Assembly (NCBI GenBank): GCA_029556615.1 | Contig: JAKQDD010000014.1 | Location: forward strand, 1-39,457 | Source of the DNA: Verrucomicrobiota bacterium | Lineage (GTDB): Bacteria > Verrucomicrobiota > Verrucomicrobiia > Limisphaerales > J093 | Length of the DNA stretch: 39,457 nt | Direction: 5' to 3' | Part shown: positions 5,722 through 12,800 of the stretch, in pieces | Layout of the letters: every line of letters starts with the position of its first letter | How positions within the stretch are numbered: position 1 is the stretch's first letter | Position numbers and translations under genes: made by a program | Notes under the pieces: generated by a model | What the model saw: the letters and a program-made list of their open reading frames with translations, nothing else | Database searches by the model: none | Told to the model about the DNA's origin: nothing

Positions 5722-6486
5722 TCACTCCCAATCACTCTCCCAACGTTTGTCCATGTCGAACGAAAGTGGTGCTGAAGCCCCAAACACAAGGTGGCGGTCC
5801 GGCGCCTTTGTCGAAATGGTAAAGGTCCGGCGTGCGCGCCCGTCACTAGACCGAAAGTGCAACCAAGCAACCACGGTATCGGTCGGCAGAGCTTCCAGAA
5901 GTCCCTCGTCGGTTACACCAGCGGCATACTGAATCTCGACGGTGCCTGCAGGGTGCAGATAGAAGAAGTTGCTGGCTTGGCGTGCGCGCTTCTCGGGAAA
6001 CTGTCCGCTGTCCTTGTAGGCGTATGACAAATCCGGCTCGATCTGGAGATTTCCAAGCCAGCACCTTTGCGCGTCCGGATCATCGGCTGCCAAACTAGCC
6101 ATCTCGTAACTCCCAAGCAGATTCTTTCTCACCGGGTTGTGAGTCGTGTGCAGCCAGATTCTCTCCTGGCCTTTCGGCGTGAACGTGGGACCAACCACCG
6201 GATTGAAAGCCAACTCGCCACCCGCGATGTCCCATTGGTCAATCGGAAGACTGGTTCCACGGACGTAATCAACACGCTGCGCAGGACCGAAGTGCTCAAT
6301 CATTATCTGCCGAATGTGGTTTCGCGGCTTACCCCTGAGTCGTTCTCTCGCTTCCTGAATCTGAGGTGGCAACTGTGAAGCGACAGAACGCGAGGGCGCC
6401 TCGGCAGGGGGAGCCTTGTGGGCACAACCAGAAATGAGAACGCCTCCAACCACAAGCAATATTACTTTCGATGTGCGCCTGGCCAT
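5722..6486 (-). CDS. Cassette 1: 254-residue lipoprotein
   Basis: This is the first cassette, next to attI, so it is the most recently captured in the usual model and the one closest to any array promoter. MARRTSKVILLVVGGVLISGC gives a lipobox (LISGC, Cys21). A Pro-rich linker (residues 25-45) is followed by a helical segment (QEARERLRGKPRNHIRQIMI, about 43-63) and then a beta-rich region with DYVRGTSLPIDQWDIAGGEL, RIWLHTTHNP and VVAWLHFRSSDGRARRTF. The ATG lies 4 bp past the attI/cassette junction core (GTTGGGC at 6497-6491). The protein is probably anchored in the envelope. No known family recognised. Confidence 0.8.
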   Translation of the reverse strand: MARRTSKVILLVVGGVLISGCAHKAPPAEAPSRSVASQLPPQIQEARERLRGKPRNHIRQIMIEHFGPAQRVDYVRGTSLPIDQWDIAGGELAFNPVVGPTFTPKGQERIWLHTTHNPVRKNLLGSYEMASLAADDPDAQRCWLGNLQIEPDLSYAYKDSGQFPEKRARQASNFFYLHPAGTVEIQYAAGVTDEGLLEALPTDTVVAWLHFRSSDGRARRTFTISTKAPDRHLVFGASAPLSFDMDKRWESDWE

Positions 6487-6490
6487 TGCA

Positions 6491-6732
6491 GCCCAACAGT
6501 GTTAATAAACGTCAGATTTGTCGGTTTATCCGGGCGGTCGCGCGAACGTTAACGGCTGTCGGAATCGGTGGCGAACAGAAGCACTTCCTGCTTGACGAGT
6601 CAAGGATGCAGTTGTCTACTGCGCAACGGTTAAGGAGGTAAGGCCGGGTCCACGCAGTCAGGGCTGCGGTTCGGATAAACCGACAGTTTGGTCGGTTTAT
6701 CCGGCGATTTTTGAGCCGGCAAAACCGACAAC
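6491..6732 (-). promoter_or_regulatory. attI region and intI/array promoter zone
   Basis: The first cassette joins the platform at GTTGGGC (6497-6491 on the - strand), which marks the attI crossover point. The 235 bp from there to the intI start contain repeats likely to bind IntI or a regulator: GTCGGTTTATCCG at 6520-6532 and 6691-6703, its inverse at 6672-6684, and the palindrome CTTGACGAGTCAAG at 6591-6604. A TTGACT box on the - strand within that palindrome could be part of an array promoter, but its -10 partner is weak. No Shine-Dalgarno precedes intI. Confidence 0.75.
6672..6703. repeat. 13-bp inverted repeat upstream of intI
   Basis: CGGATAAACCGAC (6672-6684) and GTCGGTTTATCCG (6691-6703) form a perfect inverted repeat around a 6-bp spacer, 29 bp before the intI start. 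A third copy lies at 6520-6532 beside the attI crossover, and AAACCGAC recurs at 6722-6729, just before the ATG. These could be IntI binding sites or a repressor operator. Confidence 0.85.
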
Positions 6733-8040
6733 ATGGAGGACGTTCATTTTCCCGATTGGGCGCAGTGGCTGGAACGGGCCGGGCTGTCCGACCGGCAGCG
6801 GCAGAGCTGGGCGATCGCGGTGCGGTGGTACTTGAGTTTCTGCCAGCGGGGGCGCGGCGGTGTCAATCACCAGACGGCACGGGATTTCATCGCCTGGGCG
6901 CAGCAGTCCAAGAGCCCGGAACCATGGCAGTTGGAGAGCTGGCGCGAGGCCCTGCGGTGGTTTTTCCGCACCGCCAAAGCAGCCCAGGCCAGCGGCGCGG
7001 GAGAATCGGGTCCCGCGCGCGAAACCGAGCCTGGCCTGACTGTGGCTGAACCGAACGCATCCGGCGGGCTCGACCCCGCGATGCCGGCCTGGAAGCGGGC
7101 GTTTCTGACCACCGTGCGTCGGCGCCACTATTCCTACCGGACCGAGCAGAGCTATCTGGTCTGGTTGGAACGGTTTGCGCGCTTCCTGGGCTCCCAGCAA
7201 CTGGAAGAGCGGGGGGCAGACGACATCAAGGTCTTCCTGGACCACTTGGCCGGGGACCAGCGGTTGAGCGCCAGCAGCCAGCGCCAGGCACTCAACGCGG
7301 TGGTGTTCCTGCTACGCGAGGTGTTTGGGAAGGAATTGGGCGATTTCTCGGACTACCGGCGGGCGCCGGTTCGCACCCACGTTCCGACCTGGCTGACGCG
7401 CGGCGAGATGGAGTCGCTGCTGGCCCAACTGGCGCCGGGCTGGGCCCTGATGGCGAAGGTGGCCTTTGGGGGCGGGTTGCGGTTGATGGAGTTGTTGCGG
7501 TTGCGCGTGAAGGACGTGGATCTGGAGCAGGAAATCATCACGGTGCGGGGTGGGAAGGGGGGCAAAGATCGCCTGGTTCCCCTCGCCCATAGCGTGGTCG
7601 AGCCGCTCCGGGCGCACCTGGGCACGATGCGCGCCTGGCACGAGGCCGACCGGCGGGCGGGGGTGGCTGGGGTTTGGCTGCCGGAGGCGTTGGCGCGTAA
7701 GTACCCGCGAGCGGGCGAGGAGTGGCCGTGGTTCTGGGTGTGGCCGGAGAAGGAATTGACCTGGGATCCGCGGGGGAACGTGCGGCGTCGGCATCATGTG
7801 TCGGACCGGGCTTTTCAGCGGGCGATTAAGGAGGCGGCGCGGCGGGCGGGACTGAACAAGCGGGTCACGCCGCATGTGCTGCGGCATTCGTTCGCGTCCC
7901 AGATGCTCGACGCCGGCTACGACATCCGGACCGTGCAGGAACTGCTCGGGCACAAGAGCGTGGAGACGACGCAGATCTACACGCACCTGATGCGGAAGCC
8001 GGGAATAGGGGTGCGGAGTCCAGTAGATTTGATCCGCTGA
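6733..8040 (+). CDS. intI: Integron integrase IntI
   Basis: A tyrosine recombinase of 435 residues with the full catalytic set: R250, K275 or K278, H381, R384, H407 and Y416. Residues 316-352 (LPEALARKYPRAGEEWPWFW and on to RRRHH) are the insertion unique to integron integrases, which binds folded attC sites. The ending IYTHLMRKPGIGVRSPVD is also typical of IntI. Residues 118-220 are the usual core-binding domain. The first 110 residues are extra: they resemble a second core-binding fold (FPDWAQWLERAGLSDRQRQS) plus a linker, so the protein is about 100 residues longer than IntI1. It faces away from the cassette array, as expected. No frameshift or missing residue is seen, so it is probably active. 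Confidence 0.96.
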   Translation: MEDVHFPDWAQWLERAGLSDRQRQSWAIAVRWYLSFCQRGRGGVNHQTARDFIAWAQQSKSPEPWQLESWREALRWFFRTAKAAQASGAGESGPARETEPGLTVAEPNASGGLDPAMPAWKRAFLTTVRRRHYSYRTEQSYLVWLERFARFLGSQQLEERGADDIKVFLDHLAGDQRLSASSQRQALNAVVFLLREVFGKELGDFSDYRRAPVRTHVPTWLTRGEMESLLAQLAPGWALMAKVAFGGGLRLMELLRLRVKDVDLEQEIITVRGGKGGKDRLVPLAHSVVEPLRAHLGTMRAWHEADRRAGVAGVWLPEALARKYPRAGEEWPWFWVWPEKELTWDPRGNVRRRHHVSDRAFQRAIKEAARRAGLNKRVTPHVLRHSFASQMLDAGYDIRTVQELLGHKSVETTQIYTHLMRKPGIGVRSPVDLIR

Positions 8041-8070
8041 ACAGGCACCATTCGACTCGACCAGGCAGGT

Positions 8071-9468
8071 TCAGAGCTCAGCGACCAGATCGAACAACCG
8101 CGCTTTGTCCCGCTTCCATGTGTTCGGCGTGACCCGCTGGATAATCTGCCGCATTTCCTCCCTGGCCGACCGCCGTCCCCCATCCGCCAGCATCTTCGGC
8201 ATGGCCTTGACGATGGAGGCGCGGAAGTCCTCACGCCCTGGCCGGAAGTAGTGCTTCATCACGACCTCGGCGGTGCGGTGGCCGGTGACGCGCTGGACAA
8301 GTTCCAGCGGAACGCCGGCGGCCAGGGCCAGGGTGATCCACGTGACGCGGAAGGAGTGGAAGTCCCGGACCGACGCCCGGCGCTTGCCGTTCTCCCGCTC
8401 GGCCTGTAGCCCGTCCGTCTTCAGCGCCCGCCGGTTGCCGCGCACGATGGCGCAACCCGTCTCCCGTTCCAGTTCATTCAGGTAGCCGGAAACGGACCCA
8501 CGGCTGCAGCCCGTCGCCGTCATGACCTGGTCAAGGGTCTTGCCGTCTATGTACGCCGTGAACACCGCATGCATCTTCTCCGCCTTAGAGGTGGCATCGG
8601 GGCGGTCGATGCAGGCGAAGCCCTTGGCCCGGACGGTCTCCAGGGTCTCGACCGGCAAGGCGTGCGTTGGCGGGGCGGTCTCGAACGCCTTGGCGAGGAC
8701 CTGCTTCACCCGCCAGGTGATCCCGCCCGGATTCGTACGGTACATCTCCGCCGGCGCCGGGAAACAATAGCCCTTGCCTCCGGTCGCCCCCCGCGCCCGT
8801 TCCAATTCCTCCCGCAGCATCGGGAACAGGGGGATGTCCACCGTCTCTCCCGTCTTGGCGGTCTTGACGGTGATGAAGCCGGCGGCCAGGTCCACGTCGT
8901 CCCACTTCAGGAGGCAGCAGTCGCCGCGGCGCATCGCCGTACACATCCCCGTCACGATCACGGGCCGAATGAAGTCGTCGGACGTGCACGCTTCCGTGAT
9001 CGCCTTCAGTTCCTCGACCGTGAACGGCTCCCGGTTGACGGTCGCGGTCGCCTTGGTCACCAGACCGTGAAACGGGTTCATCCCGTCGGTCAGGTGCGGG
9101 TGCAGGTGCTTGAACGTGGCCCGCAGCAGTTTGAGGGCGTCATTCCACGTCTTCGAGGACACGCCCCGTGCTGCCTCCGCAGGGCTTGGGTTGCGGCTCT
9201 GCCGCGCTGTGTCCATGTACGCCCTCGCGGTCTCGGGCTTGAGGGCAATGAACTCCTCGACGTCGGGCTGATGCTCCCTGGCGAACGCCGCGAAGCGTTC
9301 GAGGGTGATCCGGCACTGGCGGGCGTAGAGGGCGCCGGGTGGCTTCCGCCGCGGGATGGCGTCCCAGTGCCGGGGCAGGTCGGCGAGCTTGGGGAACGTC
9401 ACCTCCCGGCCGGTCTTGATCTCGGCCAACTTGGTCAGCGCCTTCTCGCCGGTCCGGTCTTCCTGCAT
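8071..9468 (-). CDS. Phage-type tyrosine recombinase
   Basis: A 465-residue site-specific recombinase, convergent with intI across a 30-bp gap. The core-binding domain spans about residues 45-125. The catalytic residues are visible: R180 or R181 (AMRRGD), H371-x-x-R374 (FHSFRVTW), H397 (TGHRT) and Y407 (MKHYF). Between the second catalytic segment and HxxR lies a long insertion, about residues 270-365, containing what looks like a helix-turn-helix (LDQVMTATGCSRGSVSGYLN). The start is uncertain. The frame stays open upstream to 9537 with plausible protein (GDDEFERSRGRATEAQDK) but no ATG, so the gene may have lost its 5' end at the junction near 9540. It does not carry the IntI insertion, so it is not a second integron integrase. 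Confidence 0.85.
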   Translation of the reverse strand: MQEDRTGEKALTKLAEIKTGREVTFPKLADLPRHWDAIPRRKPPGALYARQCRITLERFAAFAREHQPDVEEFIALKPETARAYMDTARQSRNPSPAEAARGVSSKTWNDALKLLRATFKHLHPHLTDGMNPFHGLVTKATATVNREPFTVEELKAITEACTSDDFIRPVIVTGMCTAMRRGDCCLLKWDDVDLAAGFITVKTAKTGETVDIPLFPMLREELERARGATGGKGYCFPAPAEMYRTNPGGITWRVKQVLAKAFETAPPTHALPVETLETVRAKGFACIDRPDATSKAEKMHAVFTAYIDGKTLDQVMTATGCSRGSVSGYLNELERETGCAIVRGNRRALKTDGLQAERENGKRRASVRDFHSFRVTWITLALAAGVPLELVQRVTGHRTAEVVMKHYFRPGREDFRASIVKAMPKMLADGGRRSAREEMRQIIQRVTPNTWKRDKARLFDLVAEL

Positions 9469-9522
9469 CTCGCGGAACCGCTTGTCCTGCGCTTCCGTCG
9501 CCCGACCGCGTGACCGCTCGAA

Positions 9523-9800
9523 CTCATCATCACCAATTTATTGCCCGACCGCGACAAGGGGACGTTGACGGTCCAAGTCCACGATCCAGCCAATCCCATG
9601 CTGGCCCGGATTGTTCAGGCCTTGTGCGTTCAACTCAACGCCACCGAAACCCTCTTTCCTACGACCAACCTCCGGCTGGTTTACGAGGTCCTCGGTGTCG
9701 ACGCTTTGCTCCCCGAGCCCTCGATTACTCCAGACTCAGGTGCATCACAAGATCCGCGAGATCCGGAAGTCCGAGGCTGGCGGATGAGCCGGAGCGCAAG
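9523..9800 (+). pseudogene. Possible transposase C-terminal remnant
   Basis: An open frame without a convincing start encodes GTLTVQVHDPANPMLARIVQ followed by ALCVQLNATETLFPTTNLRL. It reads like the compact C-terminus of a transposase, and about 100 bp later an IS-end-like motif appears (9841-9854). I cannot name the family. The frame degenerates downstream into low-complexity translation. The left junction abuts the possibly truncated recombinase. Alternatives: an unrelated small gene or chance. Confidence 0.35.
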
Positions 9801-9840
9801 CGCTGTGTTCCACCGCTCAGGCGTGAATTGTCAACTATTT

Positions 9841-9854
9841 AGATGCGACCCCAT
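9841..9854 (+). repeat. Orphan IS-end-like motif
   Basis: AGATGCGACCCCAT matches 14 bases near the outer end of the 39-bp terminal repeat of the IS at 1-1912. Outside this core the similarity is weak. It most likely marks the end of a related element, with the opposite end missing from the region. The stretch 9855-9886 up to the giant gene holds nothing else recognisable. Confidence 0.5.
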
Positions 9855-9886
9855 CGTCCCGTCGTCCCCACCGCTGATCGAATGGG

Positions 9887-12800
9887 TCAATCGGCTCCTG
9901 ATCGGCGGAGGCGATAGAAGCGTGCGGCGCCGGGCTCGACCGGGAGGCTGAGTCGCTCGACGAGTTGGTTGGAGACGAGGGTCTGGAGAGCTGTCCAGGG
10001 GCCGCTTGCAGGGTCCGAGGTTTGCCAGAGGTGGTGCATGGTGCCCGGCCGGCTATAGACGAGGAGGATCACGGATGCGCTTGATCCGAGCTCGATTTCG
10101 AGGAGTGGTTCATCCTCGACGACGCGCACGGTGCCGGTGCTGGCGGCAGTCGAGGGCACTTCCGTGCCATCGAGCGTGTGGCCGATGACGTCGGCGATCT
10201 CGACGGGGACGAAGGCGGAGCCCTGTCCGCCGAGCAGGGTGACGCAGAGGTGGGCGAGGGTGAGCGGTCCGCGCAGGGAGGCGCCGGGCTTGGCCCAGAC
10301 CCGGGCGACAATCTGGGTGCTGGTGACGCTGTCGATGTGGGCTTCGCCGACCTCGGGTGCCGCGGCATGGATCGTGATGTTGGTGAACCGGTCCGGGGGC
10401 ACCTGGACCACGAACGTCAGATTCGTCAGGCTTAGGCCGGAGATCAAGTCGACCGGCACGCAGACGCTGTCTCCGGGCATGCCGGCGGCGTCGCCGGGAT
10501 CGACCTGGAGGCACTCGGTGACGCGAATCCGGAAGGAGCGGGCCGAGGCCAACAGGCCGCAGCCATCGTCGGTGGCCCGCACCGTCACGGGGAATTCGGC
10601 GCCGCCATCGCCACAGTCCGGGCGCCAGCGGAGAACGCCTGTCAGCGGGTCGATGGTCATGCGGGGTGGTGTTCCGGGGGCGAGGCTGAAGGCGACGGCC
10701 TGATCGAGGTCGGGATGGACGACCCGGTTGGTGATGAGCAGGAGGCGGCCGACATGAGCGGTGGTGTCGGGTATGGCGTCGAGGAGGGGCGGCGTATTGG
10801 CGGGGAGGTGGAGGATGACATCGGGGACGGACGGAGGCGGTTCGAGGTTGCCGGCGGCATCGCGAGCGACGCTGTAGAAGGCGTAGGAATGACCGCATTG
10901 GCCCTGGAACGGGGCCTCGGCCGCCGTGGTTGGCCCGAGCCAGGCCTCCCAGGATCCGCCGTCCACGGACGCATAGACCGTGTAGTTCGCCAGTCCGGAT
11001 CCGGTGATCCCATCGCTGCCGGTCCAGCTCAAGCGATAGTTGCGCAGGGACGAGTCGGTGGTTTCGGCGGTGATGAGGCTTGCGGGGGCGGAGGCATCGA
11101 TGGTGTTGAGGGCGGGTGGGGTATCGATGGGCGCGTTGACATCGAACACGATTCGCGCGCCGTTGGTGAAGGCGGTGCCATGAGGGAGGTCGGCGCGGGT
11201 GCGGATGAGGTAGGACACGTAGCCTTCGCCGATCTGGTTGGTGGTGTTGGGGGGCAGGAAGCCGTGGAATGGATCCTCCGGCAGGTTGCCAGTGAGGGGG
11301 TCGACGGACTCGAGATGCCATTGGATCACGCCCGTGTTGGCGTCGAAGGCGGCGCGGACACCGACCGGGTTGGGGTCCGTGGCCACGCGGGCGACGGCGT
11401 TGAGCTCGGTCTGGCCGGCGGGGATGTCGAGTTCGACGTGGTTGAATCCGACGCCGGTCAGCTCGAGCGTTGTCCAGTCGAGCTCGGGCGGGAGCGGGTC
11501 GGTGATGGTGACCTCCTGGGCGGGCGCATTGGCGGTGGCGACGTTTTCGAAGCGGATGGTATAGGCGAGCAGGGTGCCTGGGGGGACGAAGCCGGCGTTG
11601 CCGTGGCCGACGGTGGTTTTGTCGTTGGGATCGGAGCTGGCGGCGGGCCGCGGTTTGATGGTGTCGCCGTCGTCGCCGTCGCCGTCGCAGATGAAACCCG
11701 GCGGGCATTCCTCGTCGTCGCCCTCGTCGTCGTCTTCCTCGTCGCGGCAGTCCGCGAGCGCTTCGAGGATCTTGCCGCGGAATTCGTCCCGGAGTCTGAC
11801 GGCGCCGGCGTAGCGTTTGCGGGCGTCCATGAGGTTCTGGAAGTGGGCGAGGCCGGTGGTGATGCCGATCTTGGCCTCGACGAGCACGCTGGCGGCGTTC
11901 GAGATGAGGTCGAGGTACTTGCCGGCCTTGCCGAAGATCTCCTTCTTGCCCGACAACTCGGCAAAGGTCTGGACGGTATCCAGGAAGCCGGTGAGATTGC
12001 CGATGAAGCCGAGGACATTCTCGAAGTCGAGGCTCTGCCAGGCCTCGTTCCACACGGTCCAGAAGTTCTGGGTCAAGGCGGGGAGGCCCTGGATGATGCC
12101 GGAGCCGGTCGAGGAGATCCACTGGACGGCCGGGGGCGTTCCGACGTCGGCGGAGACGGCGTTCTTGAGGTGCGTGAAGGCGTCGCCGAGATGGTGGAAG
12201 AGGTCCTTACGGGCTTGCAGCTTGTCGATCTCGGCAACGAAGTCCGCGATCTTGGTCTCGAGTTCTGCGACACGCGCTTCGAGGCTGGCGATGGCATCGG
12301 TGACATCGTCGATTTGGTATTCCAGGTCGAGCAGCTCCTGGCGGATCTTGTCCAGCTGCTTCTTCATCTCGACCGGATCGAGTCCGGACTTGGCGATGCT
12401 GTCGTAGAGATTCTCGAGCGTGGCGCGTTTGTTGCCCAGCAGGGCGAGGCTGGCTTTCTTGACGACGGCCTCGCCGGCGAGATAAGCCTTGAGGGCGAGG
12501 CTCGACTCCTTCTCGGAGAACCGGTTCATGATCTTCTTAAGGATGTCGGGGATGCCCTCGATGAACACGCCAGCGGCGAGTTTGCCCGAGCTATCAAAGA
12601 CTTGGGCGATGCTGCCCAGGAGCTTGAGGAGGTTGATCGAGAACAGACCGAGGTTGGCCCGGTTGTCGATGATGCTCGCGTCGTATTCCTCCTGCCAGCC
12701 GTCCAGGGCCAGGGTGCAGACGTCGAGCTGGTGCTGGTAGCGGTCGAACCAGTGTTTGGCGGTGGGGCACCCGTTGATCTTCTCCTTGATCGAGGGGGGC

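Larger units (their letters stand above)
1913..8040. mobile_element. Integron: intI, attI and at least eight cassettes
   Basis: The layout is the standard one for an integron. intI (6733-8040) reads away from the array. The attI region lies upstream of it. Cassette genes are all on the opposite strand and each is followed by an imperfect palindrome bounded by R-Y-Y-Y-A-A-C and G-T-T-R-R-R-Y type core sites. Seven complete cassettes are visible (attC1 5612-5713, attC2 4912-5004, attC3 4387-4487, attC4 3933-4058, attC5 3497-3592, attC6 3004-3108, attC7 2068-2192). An eighth is interrupted by the IS at 1912. Gaps between a core site and the next start codon are typically about 8-40 bp, as in classical cassettes. 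The array probably continues left of the window. All the visible cargo is membrane or secreted apart from the interrupted gene. Confidence 0.93.

Noticed and set aside
1913..6486. The palindromes between small genes as transcription terminators or REP elements
   Set aside because: They are about 93-126 bp, carry core-site pairs at both ends and sit once per gene on one side of intI, which fits attC and not terminators (no T-runs).
8569..9513. A 314-codon + strand frame across the phage-type recombinase
   Set aside because: The recombinase has all its catalytic residues on the other strand; this frame has no family features.
11660..11760. The acidic, Asp/Gly-rich stretch as an RTX or EF-hand calcium site
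   Set aside because: The spacing does not match RTX nonapeptides, and only one short run is present; it reads as an acidic linker.
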